DNA of 64,000 bases, taken from positions 1,240,001 to 1,304,000 of the forward strand of contig JACONQ010000003.1 of the NCBI GenBank assembly GCA_014281115.1. The letters are read 5' to 3'. A model generated the notes under the pieces. It made no database searches, was not told the DNA's origin, and saw only the letters and a program-made list of their open reading frames with translations. The position numbers were made by a program, and so were the translations under genes. This stretch comes from Laburnicola sp. R22_1. Taxonomy: Eukaryota > Ascomycota > Dothideomycetes > Pleosporales > Didymosphaeriaceae. Shown here piece by piece: positions 43,204 through 52,728 of the stretch (positions are counted from its first letter, which is position 1; every line of letters starts with the position of its first letter).

Positions 43204-44360
43204 TCACTCCACTGCCGTGAACAGACAGACTTGCCGCGCCATTTGGCTTGCGAGCAGCAGCTCACGGAACACTTGATCCACGCCGCCCGCGAAATGGATC
43301 GTATAACTGTCGATTCTGCCCTTCCTCTTCTTCTCGCCCCATACCAACTTTGTTGGCGCTGCATCGTCAACCTTCTTCCCGCTCCTGCTGCCGGGCTTGA
43401 CGTAATCTTTCTTGTACTCATATAGCGTCTCCGGCATCACGTCATCGTGGTCGCCTTGCTTCCACACGAACTTGCGACCGCCGTAATTAAATCGCCGCGG
43501 TGACCAAGGGATCTTGTTCGGTCTATCCGGGTACTCTTGTATCGGAGTACTAAACGAGCCTCGCAGGATGATGCGGCGCGACTTGTAAGCAGCTTTGGAG
43601 TCTGCCTTGTCGATGCCCGACAGCGTGACACGGATGCAGGGCATTGGGTATTCGGCGATGCGGAAGAATTCGGCGGCGGTGACCTGGTTGTCGCTCCGAT
43701 GCGAGGCTTCCAGTCTATACAGAGCGTACTTGTCGGAGTACTCGCGTGCTGTGTAGATGAACTTGCGGCAGCCGGAAGTGGTCCATTCGCGGGTCCGGTT
43801 GAGGTGATAGGTGATGGGCGGCTGTGCGGGGTCGAGCATGGTGTAGTAGGGGATGTCGGGCGAGGGCATCTCCTCGTACATGGGCGTATACGACATGGGC
43901 GAGTAATTCGACTGCCAGGTGAGAAGGTTTTGGACCTAGGCTGACGTTAGCCAGCTGCCCGCCAAACAGAGAGGCCATGCACACATACCGACGACAGGCT
44001 GCCGCTCTCCTCGTCCAGGTCGCCATTGGCGCCCCACTGGTTCGGGGCCGGCACGAAGACGCACTCGTTGCCCTCCTCGTCCTCGAAGCCGCTGCCGCTC
44101 TCCAGATGCGGCTTGAGGGCGCGCTGGCGCTCGCGGTGGAACATGATCTGGGTGCGGGCGATTCGGCGTTGCTCGTCCGAGTTCTCGTCGGGCGAGATGC
44201 TGGCGAGCGAGTGCTCGATGTCCTGCTCCAGGGCCAGGGCGGCGGCCTCGTGCTGCATGTAGGACGTGTCGTAGAGCTGGGCGTGCTCGCTCTCGAAGGC
44301 CGAGCTGCGGAGCACTTCCAGGTGCTCGCGGGAGATGATGGGCTCCATGCTGCCCATCAT
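43204..44360 (-). CDS. Conserved fungal protein of unknown function
   Basis: Two exons (44360-43989 and 43935-43204) encode 367 residues. The first 120 residues are acidic and helical ('SREHLEVLRSSAFESEHAQL', 'EQRRIARTQIMFHRERQRAL'). The second exon forms a beta-rich domain of about 240 residues: 'NLLTWQSNYSPMSYTPMYEE', 'YHLNRTREWTTSGCRKFIYT', 'RIILRGSFSTPIQEYPDRPN', 'RRFNYGGRKFVWKQGD' and 'RIDSYTIHFAGGVDQVFREL'. The conserved 'RKFVWK' strand and 'GKKVDDAAPTKLVWGE' recall LURP/tubby-like barrel proteins of fungi, but I cannot confirm it. No signal peptide or membrane segment is seen. Three nearby ATGs could start translation; the first is used. Confidence 0.72.
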
Positions 44361-46883
44361 GATGGCGGCGGCGCTCGCGGGGCCGTGGGTGGTGTGGTGT
44401 GGTGTGGTGTGCGGGCGGGCGCGCGCGGGGACGGGTGCGGGTAGGCTACCTTGATGGAGTACCTAGGCCAGAGGTAGAGGTAGAGGTAGAGGTAGACGTG
44501 CGATGGTCGTTGCAGGTAGGCAGAGGAGTGCAGCCGCGCAGCTTACATGGCACCGTCCACAGCCTGCTCCGCCCGCTGGTTTGCCAAAGGCTGAAGGCCA
44601 TGTCCGTAATCAAAACACCCCTGTCGGTATTACCAAGGGACGGCCATTCCCCCACCCAGCAACTGGTACATAGATTGTGCCAAGGCAACCGTCCACGCGC
44701 ACACCAATCTATTCACTGTGGAATGCTGCTATCCTTAGCTCGCCGATGCGTGTGTATGCCTGTCTTCTCACTTGCAGCGCGGATCCACCGACCGGTTTCC
44801 GCTGGCATGAAAATGCACCCCTGTCTGCAACGTGGGCTCGTTGCATCAGGTGCAGAGCCCTGGAGCGTCAGCTCGCCCGTGATGAATCTCACCTCTCGCC
44901 AGCCCTCGTCGTCGCGCACGGCCAGCCGCCTATGCAGTCATCGGAGTCCGACTAGCCAGACGTACCACTCATCTGCCCTCCCACCGTCCCACGGCCCCAG
45001 CAGCGCTCAGTCCCCTTGCTGTCCCCAGGACGTGCCCGTACCTCACCTTGCCCGATAAGCCTCTTCGAGAAGGACCTGAAACCTTCCATACGAGCGGGAA
45101 ACTCGCCTCAGTGCCCCGATGAAGCAGAAATTCTCCTGGCCCGAGAGCATCGTGCACGGCGGAAGCGGTCGTGGTGTTTGCCCCGCAAGATCAACAAGGA
45201 TGCGCGAACCAAGCCCGAGCGTGCCTGGATGTTTGACGGCCTTGATAGGCGCAGAGGACGGCGCCGGTCGTGGGTAGTCCTCAGCCTTATGCCCAGAAAC
45301 GGGCCCTTCCACCATGCACAGTGATGCGTAGCACTGGCGCTGTCTCGGAGGGGCAAATGCGACTGATCCATAGCATTGCGTGTAACGAACAAGATGGCGA
45401 CAACCATGAGATCGGCAAGCCGTTTCACCACACCAACTGGCAACCAGCTCTTGCATGGCACGCTTATTTACCCGCCGGACGCCTCCCTGAACTTTGCTGA
45501 CACGCATGGACAAGGCTGTCGGATCAGTCTCTGCGACGTCTCTCCAGCTCGTCCCTCGTCACATCGTTGACGACAAACAACACCGAGGACGTGGGAGGAG
45601 GCCGCACATGGCGCAAAAAGCCATCGCTTACTACCCAGGTTGCAGTTACACAGCAGCTGGAGGACTCTCTGTGCTCGCACTTCTTTCCCCTTCTGGCTCC
45701 AAGTAAAAATCAACACATGCTCCTGTGCGGAGGCGGGGCGGTTGAAGGTGTACCTGCGCCGAACCAAAGGAGCTGAACATATAGCCAAGGATCCTATCGT
45801 GCTGCCGTTTGGCCGGATACTCGATGCCAGTAGTCATACATACTGTATCCCCATTCCTCGTATCGCGGGCGTAGCCGAAGGCGGGCGCTGGCGCTGGCGT
45901 ACACTACTACACACCACGTTCATCCCCCACATCTGGTTGTGGAAGGTGCTCGCGACGCCCGTCGTCGCAGCGAAGCGCTTGCGAGTTCGCTGTGGGATCT
46001 CACAGTGCTAGTTGTTGGTGCTAAGGCCCTGAGGTTATAGGCACGCTCTTGCCAAATTCGATCGCGTACGCTAGGCTACTGTGAGACAGTGCATGTGCAT
46101 GCACGGCTTCCAAGGTTGCATTCCGAACTTTTCACAAGGAGCTGCCGATTCGTTCATCGGTCGGTCTGAATTGGGGAAGGTGCTCGTAGGGCCGAGTCTT
46201 TGCGAAATTTAGAAGAAGCACGGTACTGCAAAGCTTGCGGAATCACAGTCACTCGTCAGCATCGATTGCGGATGCCTTCTGTGTGGGTATGTTCGTCATA
46301 ACTGGACGTCTGGTGGTGAGTGTCGCGTCGCCTGTATTGTATCTAGGTATAGCTGTTAACATCTCAACTGGTCAAGTGATGGACCTCCGTAAGAACAGCA
46401 ACCTATAGTATATAGGTACACTAGGCGCTGTCAGTGCTAGTTGAAAGTTGTTCCAGTGTCGTACCTGCGCGGCCTAGCTTACCTAAGCTTCGTTCAATTC
46501 ACTCCTACTTCACTTCACTTCATCTCGTTTCACTCCGCTTCATTTCAATAGCTATGTCTAACTTCTTTTTTGCTTTGAATGTACTTACATCTAAGGCAGC
46601 AGTAGGAAGGAATATGGTTCAAAGATGCAGCGTCAACAATTATCGACTTATGGATGGCCATTCACCTGCACATTGTGAGCAATCAATCTGCGCCAAAGTC
46701 ATGGAAATAAGACTTTTTCACGCTGGTGGATGCGAACGAGGCTTTCTATAAGCTCAACCTCACAGGGCGTGGTCACACTTTTCACCAACCAACCAGCCAC
46801 GTCCAAATTTTACAAGCACCCGACTCGACCTCGATTCAGCTCTTCTACTATCGCTTGCTACTTTTTAAAGACTCTCGTCTCAA
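44361..46883. other. 2.5-kb region without a convincing gene
   Basis: It is GC-rich at first and carries long overlapping frames on both strands, none with a family or conserved splicing. Simple repeats (GGTGT at 44388-44412 and AGGTAG at 44469-44498) lie just upstream of the previous gene. A TTTCACTCCRCTTCATTTC-like repetitive tract lies near 46505-46548. Confidence 0.5.
44388..44498. repeat. Two microsatellites in the promoter of the 43204-44360 gene
   Basis: A (GGTGT)n run sits at about 44388-44412 and an (AGGTAG)n run at about 44469-44498, within 140 bp upstream of the start codon. Confidence 0.8.
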
Positions 46884-47711
46884 ATGAAGTATTACCAATG
46901 CGCCAATAGCGAACTGCGATATGAGATCTCCCGACGCGGCTACCAACCGAAGGGATCCCACGACGAACTGAGCGAATTCCTGGAGAGGGACGATGAGGTT
47001 CGAGGTATTGGAGGTACGACTGTATCCACTGAGCCTATGGAATCCATACCGCCGGATATGAGGTGGAGGGAGAACCCGGAATTTGGCAGCTCCTTCTCAG
47101 CCAAGCTCCTTCACGGCGAGAGTAAGTGTGCCCCCGTTCATTATACCAACCCCACCCCTTACCCGTCGTTAATGGCAGGCATCGTATACTGGACGATGAG
47201 CACGTTCTTCCCGACCCTTCAACTCTTCTTCGACTCCGGTCTTTCTTGCACGATCGACGCAAGCCATGTCCCCGGCGCCTCTGTCGGTCTCGATCCCGCG
47301 CTCCGCTTTCGCCTTACCGATATCACGCACGAAGAAAACGGCCGTCTCGTCAACAGCATTATGGCGAAGAAGTTTGCAGCGAAGTTCATGTCGATTGATA
47401 TTCTGGAAGCAACTATCGCGTGCCGAACGAGCATCGCCGTCAAGAACCCCCAGCCACTGCGATCGACCATTGTCCGGGAGCAACACGTTGTTTTAGGATT
47501 GCGGCTTCAAGGTATGAAGTCCATGGACTATGTTTACGCGCAGGCACCGGGCCTCACTGTCAATCATAACAGTCGCAAATGGGGCCATGTCCGCATTGCA
47601 GGCATGAGGGATGACGTCCCCTTGCCGTTCGTTGGGTTCCCACAAGAGGAGGTCAAAGCAGGAAAGGGAGTACCTGTGGTTTCAAAGGAGAGCATGGTTC
47701 GTCGTAGATAA
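46884..47711 (+). CDS. Conserved hypothetical protein with SAP-like N terminus
   Basis: Two exons (46884-47121 and 47179-47711) encode 256 residues. Residues 7-40 (SELRYEISRRGYQPKGSHDE then LSEFLERDDE) fit the SAP helix-turn-helix pattern used for DNA or chromatin binding. The C-terminal 170 residues are a mixed domain: 'IVYWTMSTFFPTLQLFFDSG', 'RFRLTDITHEENGRLVNSIM', 'HVVLGLRLQGMKSMDYVYAQ', 'RKWGHVRIAGMRDDVPLPF'. I do not recognise this domain. I remove a 57-nt intron (47122-47178: GTAAGT donor, CGTTAATGGCAG end). It is in frame and free of stops, so the unspliced transcript would also code, adding 19 residues. The function is unknown; chromatin or RNA association is only an inference from the SAP-like motif. 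Confidence 0.68.
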   Translation: MKYYQCANSELRYEISRRGYQPKGSHDELSEFLERDDEVRGIGGTTVSTEPMESIPPDMRWRENPEFGSSFSAKLLHGESKCAPVHYTNPTPYPSLMAGIVYWTMSTFFPTLQLFFDSGLSCTIDASHVPGASVGLDPALRFRLTDITHEENGRLVNSIMAKKFAAKFMSIDILEATIACRTSIAVKNPQPLRSTIVREQHVVLGLRLQGMKSMDYVYAQAPGLTVNHNSRKWGHVRIAGMRDDVPLPFVGFPQEEVKAGKGVPVVSKESMVRRR

Positions 47712-48390
47712 GGGGCGGAAGAGCGAGTCGGTGGGCTTTTACATGATACCCTGGAGTTTGCTGCTATTGGCATAAGGCGACTTGATGCGCTGCTTGGAGT
47801 TGGCAGGTTTGATTGAGAATACCCTTGATTTTGTTTAGCATAGACGGGCGATACGCGGAGGACTTGTCATTTGCTGAATGGATATGGGGAGTTGCGACTT
47901 TGTAATCAAGAGTCAGGTCGTTTTCTCCTCTGTAACGTGTTAGCAAAGCAACTTCATTAATCAAGGTTTGTATGTGGCAAGCGATCTTGACAACCCCTCA
48001 CGTGCCCCTGCCTCTATATGCAGCATCCACAGGCAAAGGCGGGGTATCTCCTTCATGTCGTCGAAGAACGAAGAGACCATACTGCCTTGAGGCATCCAGG
48101 TGTCTAACACTGGACCATACTGGACCTAGCCTGGTATCGGGCGATTATACCATGACCAGGTCCGAGAGCGGATGAACGGATACGGTATATGAGGGCCCCG
48201 ATGCGCCGTGGATCTACCTCATCCAATAACCTGGCATGACTTAAACCCAACCTCACACCGCACTCTCCCACCTCGCAACATATTTCCAAACAACCACACA
48301 ACAAACAGCACAGTTAGTACCATTCCTCCAACGCAAAACGTGTGAGCCCTGACTAACACCTCTCCCTAAGAACTAACCCCCCCGCCCACA
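47712..48390. other. Intergenic region, no gene seen
   Basis: This is the promoter side of the EthD gene. No gene or repeat was recognised. Confidence 0.5.
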
Positions 48391-48705
48391 ATGGCCAAAC
48401 CCGCGCACGTCTCGGTCCTCTACCCCCGCAAACCGAGCGCCATCTTCGACATGAAATACTACCTCTCCACGCACATGCCGCTCGTCATCGAGAAGTGGTC
48501 CTCGTACGGCCTCAAGCGGTACACGGTGACGGAGTACGGGCCTGACGCGCCGTACAGCGTGGGTTGCCTGTTGGAATGGGAGAGCTTGGAGGCATTCAAG
48601 AAGGTCACCGACGTGCCTGCCACCAAGGACGTCATGGATGATATTGCGAAATTCTCGAATGAGCCGCCGATCATTTTCGCCGGGGAGGTTGTCGGGAGCG
48701 GATAA
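48391..48705 (+). CDS. EthD-domain small protein
   Basis: The single exon encodes 104 residues, the normal size of a stand-alone EthD (PF07110-like) protein of the dimeric alpha/beta-barrel fold. Visible are the N-terminal strand and turn 'HVSVLYPRKPSAIFDMKYYL', the conserved 'THMPLVIEKW' helix, and the 'LEWESLEAFKKVTDVPATKD' and 'FSNEPPIIFAGEVV' segments. Family members accompany ring-oxidising and polyketide pathways or have unknown roles. No cluster of such enzymes surrounds it here. It is probably a cytosolic dimer. Confidence 0.82.
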   Translation: MAKPAHVSVLYPRKPSAIFDMKYYLSTHMPLVIEKWSSYGLKRYTVTEYGPDAPYSVGCLLEWESLEAFKKVTDVPATKDVMDDIAKFSNEPPIIFAGEVVGSG

Positions 48706-48857
48706 GGGCGAGGGGGTGGTGTTGGGGTAAGGAGCGGGGTAGGTAGGAGGGGTAGCACCTTTGGACTAGGGTCTGGTGCGCTAAGGGTGGATGCAGAAGG
48801 CGCGTTGATTGATGTCATTTTGGAAGCAGTCGTGAAGAGGACGCATTTGTTGACCAC

Positions 48858-48881
48858 TTCGTTCGTTCGTTCGTTCGTTAT
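48858..48881. repeat. (CGTT)n microsatellite
   Basis: TTCG/CGTT tetranucleotide repeats, about five units, in the 3' flank of the EthD gene. Confidence 0.85.
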
Positions 48882-49077
48882 CGGTGCTTTCATCATCTTG
48901 GGTTGGGCCCGATTGCGTCTGAGCTCTCCTGTGTGTCTTCCGTGAGTTCGAGCATGAGCTACTACAACCTTTCGATCAGGAGTCCACCTGCGACCTTCAC
49001 CTAGTGCTCCAGGTTGTCGAGTACACAACCCACAAACCTGTGTGGCCGGGTACAACCCAACCCAATGGCCGGCCGCA

Positions 49078-49289
49078 CACCCCCATGAAAGAATTCGTGT
49101 CCGATGCTAAGACGCTCCTAAAGTCAACACAGCCTGTGGGTTGCCTCTATAAGCTTCTTTTATAACCTTCCTTTATAGTGGTATAAGGAGCTACTTCTGG
49201 CTATATTAACGAAACTATAAATGTAGTTTGTATACTGTATTGTTGGCTGTCTGGTCTTGGCATCGGACACGAATTATTTCATGGGGGTG
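49078..49289 (-). mobile_element. MITE copy B (212 bp)
   Basis: It is bounded by an inverted repeat of about 30 bp: CACCCCCATGAAAGAATTCG at the left and, read inward, CACCCCCATGAAATAATTCG at the right, both followed by TGTCCGATGC. The interior is AT-rich and non-coding. It matches copy C in the opposite orientation (for example GTATACAAACTACATTTATA on the minus strand). The small size, TIRs and lack of coding mark it as a MITE. Confidence 0.88.
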
Positions 49290-50024
49290 CGCACCTTCCT
49301 CAATGGCCACGACTTTAACACCCTGCCTCACAGGTGCTTTCGCCAACCCCGATGGCCTGCTGGATTCACAGAGAACCCGATCCGACATCGGCACGTACCC
49401 TTAACTCTTTAACTGGAGACCTCACGAATTGTTGCATCGCCTGGTGACGGAGTGCAAAGTGCATACAGCTTGGGAGGCTAATGGTCCTGCCAGAGTCATC
49501 TCTCTTCGTCCTTGTCAATATTGCGTCTGCGCTGTCGTAACGCCGAGATCGCGTCAAGCTGGTCGTATCTGACCGGCCACATCCAAATTCGCCTTTGGCG
49601 ACTACCAATGCGTATGCATACTTTGAACATGAGTATTCTTTCGAAGCTCCATAGCCTTTCTTATGGACCTCTCTAGGTGAGATGGCTGGCATACATACGC
49701 AGTGAAATTCAGCTGCATTACAAGTGTAGCAAGTGATTCCCTCGTGCTTATGACATCGTAGTGCTCACATTTGCACATAGATCCGTGTCAACAAAGACAT
49801 CCATTTTGAAGCGTCCACGTCAATCGAGCACAACATTCAAGCCATCTCTACACCTAGTTCACGGCGTATCCTCTCCAAATCCTACTATCTAAAAGCCACA
49901 ACTTCCACACCTAAGCACCAGCCCACTCGAAAAAGCGCACTCGTACAAGATAAAAACAACCCTGCCACAGTTTACAGTTTACAGTTCACATATCGAACGC
50001 AAGAGACCGACCCAAACTCGAGGA
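49290..50024. other. Intergenic region between two MITE copies
   Basis: No gene is seen. CCTCACGAATTGTTG at 49420-49434 matches the inverted-repeat element at 41693. ACAGTTTACAGTTTACAGTT repeats at about 49970-49987. Confidence 0.5.
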
Positions 50025-50249
50025 CACCCCCATGAAAATAATTCGTGTCCGATGCCAGGCAGCCAACAATATAGTATACAAACCATATTTCTAGTTTAGT
50101 TAATATAGCTAGAAGTAACTCCTTATATAAAGAAAGCCTATAAAGGTATTTCTAGCGATTATTTAATTACATCTAGCGTATCGGTAGCTCATAGGTGCTG
50201 TGTTAACGTTGGGAGCATCTTAGCATCGGACACAAATTATTTCATGGGG
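50025..50249 (+). mobile_element. MITE copy C (225 bp)
   Basis: The terminal repeats are CACCCCCATGAAAATAATTC plus GTGTCCGATGC at the left, and GCATCGGACACAAATTATTT plus CATGGGG at the right. The interior (ATATAGTATACAAACCATAT, TTAGTTAATATAGCTAGAAG) aligns with the reverse complement of copy B and with partial copy A at 34463. Confidence 0.88.
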
Positions 50250-50859
50250 TAAGGATGTATCGTACAAAGGACAGTAGACATTGTATCAATTGTACGAGGG
50301 CGAAGTCATGTATGCTGCCTGGGACATTTATCGCGCATATGCTGAGATTCTTGGTGTTGGTACTTTGCTTGCTGGGTTCTTTGTCTTGTTGTCTCTCTCC
50401 TTTGCAGCTGCGTTGTGCATAGTGTTGGGATCGTGACATCGTTCCGTTTGGAAGTATGTATCATGCTTGTGCTAGGTTCGACGCTACTTGTCTTCTTTTG
50501 TGAGAGAAAGCTCAATCGCGTGATAGCGAGGCAAGCTTCCCGAACCACCTGAGCCCTTAGATATGCCGATCGCTCGCCGAGAAGTTTGGGATGGAAAGCA
50601 TTGACATTGTGCAGTCGCTGAGTAAGCAAGCCACGAGAGACTACGTTCTGTTCTGCGAGAGATTCAGGTGCAAATCTCACCGGAACCAAGGCAAGCTAGA
50701 GTATAGTAAAAGAAGATACAACAACAGCCCGGATACACAGCAAGACACACAATGTTACATCAAATTCCAATGTATTGCAGTCTCCTATGCTATGCAGATC
50801 CGCTAAACGACACTAGAAAGGAGGGCCCAAGAACGTAGTTGTACAAGCCCTACGCAAAC
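50250..50859. other. 3' flank of the PDI-like gene, no gene seen
   Basis: Short frames without families only. Confidence 0.5.
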
Positions 50860-52440
50860 TCAGAGCTCGCCATGCTCCGGAATAGGTGCCGCCTCCGGTG
50901 ACGGCTCCGCTTCCTCCACAATCTCCTCGACTTCGATCTTGATGGGCTCTTGCTCTGCGACCTTCTCCTGCTTCACGTCTTCTTTTTTGCCAGCGGCGAG
51001 TAATGACTCTGGCAGCTTCTCCTTCTTGCCTTCGCCCATGCGGATGGCATCGACCCATGACTCCACCTCGGTAGCGCCAAATGTCTCGCCGGAGTATTTC
51101 TTATACCAGGCCCGCTTACCGTGAGTCGCGATGAGATGGACGCGGTCATCGCCCCCAAGACTCAATTCCTTTAGGAGAGAAGCCGCGACAGGGTTGGACG
51201 CAGGAACACCGATGAAAGGGAACAGATTGCTCTTAAGAGTATCGTGCTTCTTGTGAATAGCAGCGAGAGAGGCAAGGGCTGTTGTAGCAGCCTCCGCTGA
51301 TTCATCCTTGGGAAGAATGGCCAGGATGCAAGTCTTGCTCTTTTCATTCAAACAGGAGGCCTGGAGCTCAGATGCTTGGGCAAAGACGGGAATCGTAGGT
51401 TTGCTCTCCGCCTCTGGAATGACGACCGGCTCAGGGGTGTCCTCAGTCTTAATGTTTGGATCAGGCGACTCGGTCGGCCTGTTGGCCTCCTCGATCGTCT
51501 CGTCCGCGGCTGATGTGGCGGCAGACGATGCCTCTGAAGACTTGTGAGAAGCCGAGGCTTTGGAGAATTTGGACGACGCGCTTGACTCCTTCCCCTTTTT
51601 CTTGTCGTCCTTCTTCGCTGACGGCTTCGCAGCCTTGGCTGGAGGGCAGTCGGGGTTCGGTGGAGCAACCTGTGAGAGGAACTCGGTCAAGCCCTTCTTG
51701 TCCATGGACCCGTCGTATTTTGTTGGCTCATCTGAACCACCTGAAAGAAGGATGAGCATGGGGTATTTGGAAATACCATACTTGTCCACTGCGCTGGTCT
51801 CGGTCTTCTTGATCTGGGCAATGGCGATTTTGCCGGCAAAGTCGATGGCCAACGTCCTCAGCGTAGCGCTGATGGCGCCCTTGTCGCTGAATAGGATGGC
51901 CTTTGCGCCGTCCTTGTTCTCCTCCAACCACTCCTCCAGCTTCGCGTCTGTGACCCGCTTCACGTTGTTTGGAATCTTGTCCTTGACCGTCTCCACGATG
52001 GGTTTGGCCTCTCGCGGACCCTGGTAGTCCTCCACCGTAGGCTTGCCCGCCGTCTTGCCCGGTCGCACAATCTTCAGGGTCGGGAAGCCCTGCACGCCCA
52101 TCCGGCCGCACAACGGCTTGTTGGCTTCATCATCACAGTTTACAGCGGCCACCTTGGCAATGCCCTCGAGGGAAGCGGCGGCCTTTTCGTACGCGGGCTT
52201 GAGGTTCTGACAATGGCCGCACCACGGCGCATAGAACCTGGCGATGGTCAGCGACGGCATAGTCAGTGTGCGAGGGAGGAGACCATACTCGACAATGGAG
52301 GTGTAGTTGGACTTGGCAATCAAACGGTCATAGTCGGCGCTCGTCACTTGGAGCACTTTGGAGCTCTTGGGATAGAAGGCGGCGTCGGCATGGAGGGCAA
52401 GAGCCGCGATGGTTGCCGCGACGGCAGTGGTGCGCACCAT
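50860..52440 (-). CDS. ER thioredoxin-fold protein disulfide isomerase-like
   Basis: Two exons (52440-52289 and 52237-50860) encode 509 residues. Residues 1-20 are a signal peptide (MVRTTAVAATIAALALHADA). A thioredoxin domain follows with active site 'FYAPWCGHCQNLKPAYEKA', Cys at about 57 and 60, and the cis-Pro 'GFPTLKIV'. A second thioredoxin-like domain (about 150-260) has no CxxC. Then come a Lys/Ser-rich low-complexity stretch (KKDDKKKGKESSASSKFS), a further alpha/beta region and an acidic tail. The last four residues, HGEL, resemble HDEL ER-retention signals with Gly in place of Asp. It should catalyse disulfide formation or isomerisation in the ER lumen, like Mpd1-type PDIs. The 51-nt intron is in frame and open; splicing restores the canonical 'SIVEFYAPWCGHC'. 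It is divergent from VTA1, with 288 bp between starts. Confidence 0.85.
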   Translation of the reverse strand: MVRTTAVAATIAALALHADAAFYPKSSKVLQVTSADYDRLIAKSNYTSIVEYGLLPRTLTMPSLTIARFYAPWCGHCQNLKPAYEKAAASLEGIAKVAAVNCDDEANKPLCGRMGVQGFPTLKIVRPGKTAGKPTVEDYQGPREAKPIVETVKDKIPNNVKRVTDAKLEEWLEENKDGAKAILFSDKGAISATLRTLAIDFAGKIAIAQIKKTETSAVDKYGISKYPMLILLSGGSDEPTKYDGSMDKKGLTEFLSQVAPPNPDCPPAKAAKPSAKKDDKKKGKESSASSKFSKASASHKSSEASSAATSAADETIEEANRPTESPDPNIKTEDTPEPVVIPEAESKPTIPVFAQASELQASCLNEKSKTCILAILPKDESAEAATTALASLAAIHKKHDTLKSNLFPFIGVPASNPVAASLLKELSLGGDDRVHLIATHGKRAWYKKYSGETFGATEVESWVDAIRMGEGKKEKLPESLLAAGKKEDVKQEKVAEQEPIKIEVEEIVEEAEPSPEAAPIPEHGEL

Positions 52441-52728
52441 GTTTGCGGATGGACGGTTGGGGATGGCGGGAGAAGAGAAGGGAGCTGGCCAGCTCGGCGT
52501 CCGGGCTGTGCTTATGTAGCAGCTGGCAGCGGCTCACATCACATCATGGCCATTGAAGCCAGGTTGTCCTTTATGCTCGAAGCTGTGCTGCCTCGCTGGG
52601 CGCTAGCGCGGCGCGGGGTGCAGGAGCGACCGGGGTCGTCACTGCCTCCGCCGCTCGTCGAGGCAGAGCTCCCCACCCACAGAGCGTCCACAGCCGCGTC
52701 CCCCTCCCCACGCGCCGTCACAGGCATC
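52441..52728. promoter_or_regulatory. Bidirectional promoter between the PDI-like gene and VTA1
   Basis: 288 bp of GC-rich sequence between divergent start codons. No TATA box is obvious. Confidence 0.45.

Noticed and set aside
42912..43421. 169-codon minus-strand frame
   Set aside because: It overlaps the conserved C-terminal exon of the 43204-44360 gene in another frame and lacks splice logic.
34463..50249. CRISPR-like array from the repeated MITE sequences
   Set aside because: The copies are dispersed, have terminal inverted repeats and lack regular spacers; the organism is a eukaryote.
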